DNA of 64,000 nucleotides from Sipunculus nudus (Eukaryota > Annelida > Sipuncula > Golfingiida > Sipunculidae): contig CM049322.1 of NCBI GenBank assembly GCA_026874595.1, positions 44,022,840 to 44,086,839 on the forward strand, in the 5' to 3' direction. Numbering within the stretch: the stretch's first letter is position 1; each line of letters starts with the position of its first letter. Made by a program: the position numbers and the translations under genes. A model generated the notes under the pieces. That model ran no database searches, was not told the origin of the DNA, and saw only the letters and a program-made list of their open reading frames with translations. This document shows, one piece after another, positions 8,590 to 15,644 of the stretch.

Positions 8590-10206
8590 TTATCGGGATA
8601 ATGCAGGGAATTCCTGCATGTATTTGTTGTTTATTTGTTTAATTTTCCTGATGTTTTCTTCAACAGTGCGTGGATGCACTGTGAATTGGTAGGCTTGTTT
8701 ATGCCCTACTGCCAGTATGTTGCAGATTTCAGTCATGGTTTTATCTGGGAGTAGTTCCTTTATGGTCATGGCCAGGTATGTCATGTTTTTGGTTGCTTGA
8801 GCTTCATTTCTTGTGTTGTTTATGATTTGGGGGGGTGGTGTGGGGATGGGATTTTTGCCCCATGCTGGTCGGGCGGGTGCGGGTGCGGGGAGTAGCGGAG
8901 TTTTATTTGTTTTTTCTTTATTTATTTTTTCATTTTTTCTATGATCCGAGTTGGCTTTTTTGTATGTTGGGCAGGATTTAAAGCTGGCGATGTGCTGCCC
9001 TTTACAGTTTGCGCATTGCGCTTCAGTTTTGGGTGCGTTGCAGTCTTTCAGGGTGTGGCCCTGAGTACCGCAACGGAGGCATCTGGGGGGTTGTTTACAT
9101 GTTTTGGCTGAGTGGCCAAATCTTTGGCAGTTGTAGCATTGCGCTACTTCACTCAGCTCCTCGTATTTTGTCATTTTGTAGGTTGTGTTGTTAATTTTGA
9201 TGTTTGTTATTTGTGCTTTAATGTATTTTTCTGGGGTGGCAAAAGTGAGTTTTATGACTCTGCTTTTGCCGAGTCTGTGGGCCTCTGTGACCCCAATGTT
9301 TTTCAGGCTTTCTTTTATAGTTTGTGTGTTGGTTTCTTCAGGGACGCCCTTGATGACTCCCTTTGTAGGTTTTTTGGTGGTTTGTTTGTTTGGTTGTTTG
9401 TTTGTTTCAGTTGTAGTATTTTGCGGGGCGGGTTGTGTGTCCATTTCTGTTTCATTAGTGGTGTTTTTGGTGCGGTTTTCGTTGTTTGTTTGTTGGTTTG
9501 TAGGTGGTGATGTGTTTTGTTGTGGGGTGGTTGATATTTTTTGTTTTTTAGCTGATTTTGGTGTTTCTGCTTTTGTTTTGTGTTCTGCGGATGGTGATAT
9601 TTCTTTGCGTTTCGGGGAGGCTGTGGGTTTTGACGTTCTTGTAACCATTTGTACCTGTATGGGGGCTGGAGTCACGCCCGCTAGTTTCAGTTTTCTTTTA
9701 GCTTGTGGTTGGTTGGGTTTGTGTGTTATGTTTGTGTTGTTTTCCGTTTTGAGTTTTTCTAGTGCTGATTCACAGCACTGAAGTTTGGGTGTTGTTTTGC
9801 TGGTTTCTGGTGCGTTTTTTGGTTGTTGTGGTGTCGTGGTTTTGTCTTGGTTTGTTGTGTTTGTTGCATGTGAATCAGTTGTTTGTTCTGGTTTGATTGT
9901 GTTCTGGTTATTTTTTCCTGTTATGATTAGCCGCATTTCTTTGATTTCGTTTGTTAATAGTCTGATTTGGTCTTTTTGTTCCGAAAGTTCTTTGTTTTGT
10001 TTTGCTATTGTTTCTTGTAGAAACGCTATGAAATCTTGCGTTTCATCTCCATTTTGTTTTTGGTTTGCAGTTTGTTTTTTCTTTAGTTCCTTGTTCAATT
10101 TTGATTTTGCTGCTGTTTGTTTGGTTTTGGTTTTGTTTGCTTTATCCCTACAGGAGTCCATAAAATCCACTGTAGGGATGAGTTTGTTTTCAGTACGGGC
10201 GGCCAT
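8590..10206 (-). CDS. LINE1 ORF1: Gag-like protein with coiled coil and three CCHC knuckles
   Basis: 538-residue intact ORF. The start ATG sits in the context CAATATGGCC, a G at +4, and is conserved in LINE2. An N-terminal basic/Gln-rich region is followed by a probable coiled coil (about 62-97) and a long Thr/Pro/Lys/Asn-rich disordered stretch (100-280). An RRM-like segment (about 282-350, including KGVIKGVPEE) precedes the zinc knuckles C357-C370, C376-C389 and C398-C412. In Jockey-type LINEs this protein binds the transcript and forms the RNP that carries ORF2 protein to the target. It differs from the gag-only proteins except in the overall knuckle layout. ORF2 follows directly, overlapping the stop region in another frame. 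Confidence 0.88.
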   Translation of the reverse strand: MAARTENKLIPTVDFMDSCRDKANKTKTKQTAAKSKLNKELKKKQTANQKQNGDETQDFIAFLQETIAKQNKELSEQKDQIRLLTNEIKEMRLIITGKNNQNTIKPEQTTDSHATNTTNQDKTTTPQQPKNAPETSKTTPKLQCCESALEKLKTENNTNITHKPNQPQAKRKLKLAGVTPAPIQVQMVTRTSKPTASPKRKEISPSAEHKTKAETPKSAKKQKISTTPQQNTSPPTNQQTNNENRTKNTTNETEMDTQPAPQNTTTETNKQPNKQTTKKPTKGVIKGVPEETNTQTIKESLKNIGVTEAHRLGKSRVIKLTFATPEKYIKAQITNIKINNTTYKMTKYEELSEVAQCYNCQRFGHSAKTCKQPPRCLRCGTQGHTLKDCNAPKTEAQCANCKGQHIASFKSCPTYKKANSDHRKNEKINKEKTNKTPLLPAPAPARPAWGKNPIPTPPPQIINNTRNEAQATKNMTYLAMTIKELLPDKTMTEICNILAVGHKQAYQFTVHPRTVEENIRKIKQINNKYMQEFPALSR

Positions 10207-10641
10207 ATTGCTATTGCAGGTTGGCCCCCCGCTGGTGTGAGTGTTTGTTTGTGTGTTGTTTAGTTTGTTTTAGTAGTGCTAGTAATACTTACTTGTTTCT
10301 GGATACAAAGTGCATGCGCTTATGTAAATGTTACTTACTTTACTGTGTTTTGCGTGTATCTGACTTGTGATTGTGTCTTGTTCTGTATCCTGTGTCTTGT
10401 TGTAGCTTGTATTATCTTGTATATTTCTGTTGTAGTTTTAGCGAGTCCTAAAAAGGACTGTTTGGGTGGCAGCGGCCGGCCCAGACAGACTAAACACTAA
10501 GTGAATAGTATGCCTGAACGAACACGGTGCTAATTAGAGTGTTGAGTCGGTCGATCTTATCTGGCTGGCTGGTCTGGCTGATGAGTAGGCGCTGGGGAGG
10601 CTCGCTGACGTCCGTACACTACGGCAATCAGGGAGCAAGTG
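10207..10641 (-). promoter_or_regulatory. LINE1 5' UTR / presumed internal promoter
   Basis: 435-bp leader between the LINE 5' end and the ORF1 ATG, homologous to 20175-20621 in LINE2 but more diverged than the 3' half of the element. It contains a 16-bp palindrome, AGTCCTAAAAAGGACT (10444-10459), present in LINE2 as AGTCCTAAGAAGGACT (20425-20440) and twice in element D. LINEs of this group carry internal promoters in the 5' UTR; that role is inferred from the family, not seen. Confidence 0.5.
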
Positions 10642-11578
10642 CCGGCTTGACCTAGACTAGACTAGAACTAGTATTTTGAGTCACTAGACAGACACGGTTG
10701 AGGTGGTCTGGGACCACCGCCCCGGCCTGTCTCTTTAGACTATAATTTTGATGTCGAAAATTGCCACACAAGCCAAGCCAAGGAGCCGCGAAAGCCACCA
10801 GCACGCACCCGCACCGGTGACCGTGAAAGCTACATCATCCACACCCACAAAGCCCCGAGCGGGCCACTCACCGCACGGATATCAGCAGCAAAGCCGCTGC
10901 CCCCACGACCCCGGTCGCGAGCGACATCCCCGAGCAGAATGCTCACCGCAACAGAGAGACCCCAACACAAGCAGGGAGACCCAGATCGCCGCCAGAACAA
11001 CCTCTACCGCGAAGAGCCGGACTTCCTGTGACTTGGATCGGGCAGGCTGTCTTGGCTTGGTCTTCAGCTGGTCCCCGAGCAGTGGGCCTAAAGTTGTCTG
11101 TCTGCCCACTGTCAGGGATTCTTGGCTTGTCTTGCTAGTCTTGACTTGGGTTCCGGCTGTCGGGGTGGTCTTGTCTTCTCTTGGCTTGTCCTAGGGCTAC
11201 CAGTCTTGACTTGTCTTGAGGCTTGGTCTTGGGTCTTGGTCTTGTGGCAGGCAGCGGACCTAAAGTTGTCTGTCTGTCCGCTGCCAGGTCGATCAGTGAT
11301 TGATTAGTCCTAAATAGGACTGTTGGGGGGTTAGTCCTAAAGAGGACTGTTGGGGGTCTTGTCTGGTCTGTCTGGAGCTGTCCCGGTGTAGGTCTGGGTA
11401 GTCGTCTTGGAAGTTGCTGTCAGTGGGCGGATGGGGTGTGCGCTCGTCTGGGTGCCCTCTAATCTTCCGCTGGTGGTGTAGGGGGGCTGCCGCAGGACTT
11501 GCGCGTCGGTGTCGGATGCTGCTGTTGGTGGTTGTCAGGGGTAGTAGTTGTCCTTGGTGGGGGTGGGGGGGGCCGTAG
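10642..11578 (-). mobile_element. Element D: GC-rich retroelement fragment ending in the shared 3' tail
   Basis: The left end (about 10656-10745) is the shared 3' terminus read on the minus strand: TCTAAAGAGAC, hairpin, CTCAACCGTGT, then a tail of TCTAG repeats next to the LINE1 5' end. Upstream (10746-11578) is GC-rich and holds two hairpins, GCAGTGGGC...GCCCACTG (11079-11113) and GCAGCGGAC...GTCCGCTGC (11251-11285). Two palindromes of the LINE 5' UTR type also lie here (11306-11321, 11333-11348). I see no convincing coding frame with knuckles or RT. The right boundary is set only by a drop in GC content. Confidence 0.5.
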
Positions 11579-12113
11579 ATTTCTTTATAATTTTATAAGT
11601 ATCACATGGGATTTTTTAAGAAAATACCTCATGATCATTTACCCTTATATTGGCCTAAATGAGATATCTATATGAGATATCTTTATAGTTAGAAATCTAG
11701 CCGGCCGGTGGAGCTCTCAGTTTGTACTTTTATATTAAGTATCACATAAATATTTATAAGAAATATTTACGATCATGTACTTTTATAGGAAATACTTATA
11801 AGAAGTATTTTTATATAAGCGCAGACTGAGAGAAAAGGGGGCGGGGGAGTTGAGGCTAGTGGCGGCATCAGTTTCCATCCACTTGCTAGTGGCCGGCTTC
11901 AGTTTCCATGCCACTGGTCTGCCGGAGATGCTGTAAATTACTAATAAGATCTATAATTATATCTTATATATGAGCGTCGGATAACCAGATATTGCGTCGA
12001 TATTGTGAAAAATACAAAAACAAAAGGGTGAAAAACCGGTAAAAATCATAAAAAACGTGGGTTAGTGTGCATGAAAAAGTTGATGAGTGAGGTGGTGTAT
12101 TTACATGAATTGT

Positions 12114-12117
<4 letters not shown>
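11579..12117. other. AT-rich spacer between element D and the LINE2 poly(A)
   Basis: No gene seen. 11579-11830 has short direct and inverted repeats (TATCACAT, GAGATATC, AAATACTTATAAGAAGTATT). A pair CTCTCAGT (about 11714) and ACTGAGAG (about 11826) inverts around it. 11850-11930 contains two CAGTTTCCAT boxes. It may be 5' sequence of element D or the genomic target of LINE2. Confidence 0.5.

Positions 12118-12151
<34 letters not shown>
12118..12151 (-). repeat. Poly(A) tail of LINE2 (poly-T on plus)
   Basis: 34 consecutive T on the plus strand at the left end of the LINE2 3' UTR. This is the expected tail of a Jockey-type element and unlike the TACTAG- or CAGTT-type tails of the gag-only elements. 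Confidence 0.8.
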
Positions 12152-12152
<1 letters not shown>

Positions 12153-12309
12153 TTAAAAGTTACTGGTGTATAAAACAGCATGGTGCATTTTTTGTACATG
12201 GGTTTAGTATGGCTCTATTCTAATTTGGGGTGTATTAGTATTGGTTAGTGGATCGGTGTTGTGTCGGTGAATATGTATTTTCCAGAGTTGTGTCTTGTTT
12301 TAATCTCCG

Positions 12310-12655
12310 GCAATAATAGTGTTCCGGTTTGGGCACTTTGCCTTCGATTTATGTTATTATTGTTCTTTTAATAAAATATTGTGTATTGCTGAGTGTTTAT
12401 TGTTCTGTGTTCCTTGTAATTTTTGTTTTTATTTTGTTTGGTTTTTATTTTGTGGAAAGGTAAGACGCGTCTCGACCGAGCCTGCGAATTACTCATCCCA
12501 TATCTGTTGACGTTAGGTGTGTTGTTTAATTGAATATGTTTTGAATAAATCTCAGACAATAGTAGTGACCCGGTTTGGGCACTTTGTCTTTGATTTATGT
12601 TATTATTGTTCTTTATTAAAATATTGTGTATTACTGAGTATTAGTTGTTCTGCCG
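12310..12655. repeat. Two diverged copies of a 3' UTR segment in LINE2
   Basis: The segment beginning at CGGTTTGGGCACTTTG (about 12324-12400) recurs at about 12569-12655, at a spacing of about 250 bp. Together with the hairpin modules this shows that the long 3' UTR grew by internal duplication. Confidence 0.75.
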
Positions 12656-12702
12656 GCCTGACCTGTTGGTTGATTATTGGGTTTTGTAGTATGTAAAACA
12701 GG

Positions 12703-12752
12703 GGATGCCAGCTGCAGCGGGGTAAGTTGTGTTCCCGCCGCAGCTGGGATCC
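12703..12752. repeat. 3' UTR stem-loop, LINE2 (distal unit)
   Basis: Hairpin module with arms 12703-12722 and 12733-12752, beginning GGATGCCAGCTGCAGCGG and closing GCAGCTGGGATCC. It belongs to a diverged repeat of the surrounding 3' UTR sequence (compare 13020-13078 with 14913-15000). Confidence 0.8.
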
Positions 12753-13066
12753 GATGTTTAATTGATGGTCTGGGTGTTTTTTCTAATTTTCTGGGCCTGA
12801 TATTTCTTATGATTTTTATTATTTTTCGACGTAATTTCGTGAAACTAGGGAATGGATAAAGTTTTGTGTGTCCTGTTAATTTTGAGTTTCTATTACTATT
12901 TTAAGTGCGTTAATTTTGTTCCTAAATTTTGTACGGGCCGCTGTTCAGTTACTAATTTGTGTGGAGGGATGGGATGTCTTAGGGGTCAATTAATGTAGGT
13001 CGCGGCCCCGGCCTAGTGTCTTGGCCTGACCTGTTAATTGATGCTTAATGGGTGTTGTATACCAAG

Positions 13067-13078
13067 CAGGGGATGCCA
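13067..13078. repeat. Target-site duplication, left copy (C2)
   Basis: CAGGGGATGCCA, identical to 14913-14924. In uninterrupted LINE1 the site occurs once (4962-4973), so it was duplicated when C2 inserted. Confidence 0.92.
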
Positions 13079-14912
13079 CAGTCGTGTATTAGTGTTCGTT
13101 TAGACAAGACGTGTCAACAGCGCGCTCGCACAACTATTATCATGACCTCGCCTGAGGACGGTTACCTGGTCTCGGGTATCCCACCAGATATCCTCAATGA
13201 CCCGGTACAACTGTATAGGAGTTTAAAAGCGGCCTTTCCAGATATAACTCTGGACACAGCTACCAAAACAAGAGACAGCTTATATATACACCCCACCAAG
13301 GCAATAGATGGATCTCGCCTAAAGAACCTGGCGGAGTGGAAAAGTTATGGAAAATTCAAAACCGTCACTGGGATTACAACGGTGAAACATAGACGTAAGA
13401 AATCAGGAGAGAGAGCAAAACCAACCAAACTTACAGAATTTCCTGTGGTGATGAAAGGCGTTCCCCCATCTACGGACACCCAAGATTTAAAGTCACTGCT
13501 AGAAGAAACCTACTCAATCAAGGATGTGATACGCCTATATAGCTCAGCTACAAAGTCGCCCATTCACAAAGTCAAGGTCCTCATGACAAGCAGAGAAGAT
13601 GCTGATTCCGCATTGCAACATGGACTAAAAGCCGGTTACAAGTTATTCAAAACCGAAGAATACCTGACCATTACTCATCCATTCTGTGGCCGCTGCTCAG
13701 GATGGGGACACCACAGCCGAGAATGTCAAAACAAGCCTAGATGCTACCGTTGTGGAGCACCTGAACACCGAACAAATCAATGTACCAAAACACAGAAAAC
13801 ATGCGCAAACTGTCAAGGGGACCACGCCACTTCCTACAGAGGGTGCCCTTTCTACAAAAAATATCGTCAACTAGCACAACAAAAGACATCACCTCCTTGC
13901 CAAGCAATATCACAACCCACGGAACCTCAAGAAACGAGCCAGACACCAATAATACAGACGGAACCATCAAAAGCAGCGGAAACACCGAAGACGACTGCAG
14001 ACGCACAAGTACAGACTCTACACTTCACTGGAACTCAACTCATATACATGGTGGCTGCAGCAGTACTGTATAATGATTACGATGAAGACCTACGACAAAC
14101 ACAAGCACGGAACATTGCCTATGTAGCTCAATTTCTAATGGACACACCAATCCACCCAGACGACCTCGATTACCACATGGAAGATTTAAAACCGCTATAC
14201 AAAGATTGGTTTGACTCATGGACTGAACGTGATCCCATAAAGCTGCATAACACAAAAGAAAAGATATATGAAGTAGTGGAACAGATCCCGCAAGCAACAT
14301 ACGCAACCTCAGAATCAGAAGCTGAAGACGAAACAGAAGAAATGGAGGCCGAAAATCCATCAGAAGAATCTCAAATAACTGAAGAAAGTACAACGGAAAC
14401 AAGTGTTGAAGAAAAGACTGAATCCGGCCTTCAGGAAACCTGACACAGTAAACAATGAAAGTTCTCACGGCTCCAGAAGTATAAACAAAGCGCAAACAAA
14501 GCTCCGAGCAAGATTGTAAAACGATATTGAAGTGTCTCACGGTTGGCTGACCAGGAACAAACGAACTCTAAAAATCAATAACGAAGAAAAGCGAAATTTT
14601 ATTCCAGTGCAGCTAGGATCCACCCCATTGTACACCCATAGAAAACAGACTTCCTACCGCTGCAGCTGGGATCCCCCCTGGTCAACTAATACAGACATGT
14701 GGCATTCTCGTCTAAAGCACTGCGAACGGAACGATTTTTCGATCTTAAATTTTTCGATTTCAAAATTTCAACTTTATTTCGATCTTGGAAAACTTGAAAC
14801 CTTTATTTAAAGGGATTAAGAACTTCTAGTCTAAAGAGACATCCAGGGCGATCAAGCTCAGCTTATCTCAACTGAGATGTCTGATGACTATAATTACAAG
14901 ATCTAGTCTAGT
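13079..14912 (+). mobile_element. Gag-only LINE-like element C2, complete, inserted in the LINE2 3' UTR
   Basis: 1834-bp insertion on the plus strand flanked by a perfect 12-bp duplication. It starts CAGTCGTGTATTAG, carries one ORF (13142-14443), then a 3' UTR with two GGATCC/AGCTGC boxes (about 14610 and 14665), TCTAAAGAGAC (about 14831), an inverted repeat, CTCAACTGAG and the tail CTAGTCTAGT. The uninterrupted site is preserved in LINE1, so the ends are exact. Insertion with a duplicated target and a 3' repeat tail indicates target-primed reverse transcription by an enzyme the element does not encode. Confidence 0.9.
13142..14443 (+). CDS. Gag-like CCHC zinc-knuckle protein (ORF1-type), element C2
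   Basis: 433 residues, differing from the C1 protein at only a few positions. Layout is as in C1: RRM-like segment, three knuckles (C182-C195, C201-C214, C221-C235), helical region, acidic C-terminal tail. The frame is open to an ATG at 13052, but that part lies in host LINE sequence; the element itself begins at 13079, so the ATG at 13142 is the start. The intact frame in an element inserted inside another repeat argues that it was functional when it moved. Confidence 0.85.
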   Translation: MTSPEDGYLVSGIPPDILNDPVQLYRSLKAAFPDITLDTATKTRDSLYIHPTKAIDGSRLKNLAEWKSYGKFKTVTGITTVKHRRKKSGERAKPTKLTEFPVVMKGVPPSTDTQDLKSLLEETYSIKDVIRLYSSATKSPIHKVKVLMTSREDADSALQHGLKAGYKLFKTEEYLTITHPFCGRCSGWGHHSRECQNKPRCYRCGAPEHRTNQCTKTQKTCANCQGDHATSYRGCPFYKKYRQLAQQKTSPPCQAISQPTEPQETSQTPIIQTEPSKAAETPKTTADAQVQTLHFTGTQLIYMVAAAVLYNDYDEDLRQTQARNIAYVAQFLMDTPIHPDDLDYHMEDLKPLYKDWFDSWTERDPIKLHNTKEKIYEVVEQIPQATYATSESEAEDETEEMEAENPSEESQITEESTTETSVEEKTESGLQET

Positions 14913-14924
14913 CAGGGGATGCCA
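14913..14924. repeat. Target-site duplication, right copy (C2)
   Basis: CAGGGGATGCCA, identical to 13067-13078. The insertion point falls in the 5' arm of the LINE 3' UTR hairpin. Confidence 0.92.
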
Positions 14925-14966
14925 GCTGCGGCGGGATAAGCATTGTTCCCGCCGCAGCTAGGATCC
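14917..14966. repeat. 3' UTR stem-loop, LINE2 (unit 1)
   Basis: The same 20-bp-arm hairpin as 4966-5015. The adjacent left copy of the target duplication carries a second, partial 5' arm at 13071-13078. Confidence 0.8.
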
Positions 14967-15398
14967 GATGCTTAATTGATGGTCGGGCCGGTTTTTACTG
15001 ATTTTGGCATTACTTTTTTTCCAAAATTTCTATTTTTATTTGCCGAAACTTCTTAATGTTTAAGTCTAGGGCGAGTTTTGTGGGTTTTGAGGGAATTGGG
15101 GTTGTATTTTATTTTCTAGTATGTTAATTTGGTTGCTAAAGTTGGTACGGGGCGTTGTTTTGCTTATAAATTTTGGAGGGCCGGGGAGTGATTTTTCTTT
15201 AGTTTTGATCCTTATGTAAACTCGTTAATATTTGGTTTTTAATTTTGAAATTTGGGGGAGTGGAAGATTTTGGAAAGTTCTTTAGGTTTTCGCTATTATT
15301 TTGGGATTTGGGGAATAATAGGTTGGTTAATTTTGGGGGTGAAATGGATACGGGCCTTAGTTGTGCTAATTGATTGTGGAGACCTTGTATGCAAATTA

Positions 15399-15447
15399 GG
15401 GGATGCCAGCTGCAGGGGTCTAATTTACCTCTGCAGATTCGATCCCC
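15399..15447. repeat. 3' UTR stem-loop, LINE2 (unit 2)
   Basis: Equivalent of 5448-5496, with the same imperfect pairing between GGGGATGCCAGCTGC and a GATCCCC-ending arm. Confidence 0.7.
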
Positions 15448-15644
15448 CTCTTGTTCGAAGGTCGGGGTGTGTTGAATGGAGGTCAGGTCGGTTTACAGGT
15501 GCGGGGTCGCGACCCATATTGCTGACCTCTTGTTTTTGTGAGTGTTGGGTTCTGTGTTGTGTGTATCCGTTGAAAAGGCTTGTGTGTGCGGTTTTTGGAT
15601 GTTTTATATACTTATTTTATTTATTTTATTAATTATTTACTATG

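Larger units (their letters stand above)
4756..10641 (-). mobile_element. Jockey-like LINE copy 1 (LINE1), 3' UTR truncated or interrupted
   Basis: Non-LTR retrotransposon on the minus strand: 5' UTR 10207-10641, ORF1 8590-10206 (intact), ORF2 5692 to about 8580 (broken), 3' UTR 4756-5691. The 5' boundary is where similarity to LINE2 stops (after CAAGTG at 10641; LINE2 equivalent 20621). The 3' UTR matches LINE2 to 4756, where C1 begins. The equivalent of LINE2 12118-12860, including the poly(A), is missing or lies left of the window. Motifs (GDLNA, SDH, YADD, three knuckles, no RNase H seen) place it in the Jockey/CR1 group. Confidence 0.9.

Noticed and set aside
10570-10625. CTGATGAG on the plus strand of the LINE 5' UTR (also at about 20558), suggesting a hammerhead ribozyme
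   Set aside because: No GAAA box follows at stem II distance, and the match is antisense to the LINE transcript.
10748-11194. 148-codon plus-strand ORF in element D
   Set aside because: Composition is that of GC-rich repeats, with no domain or repeat-free segment; it lies antisense to the element's 3' end.
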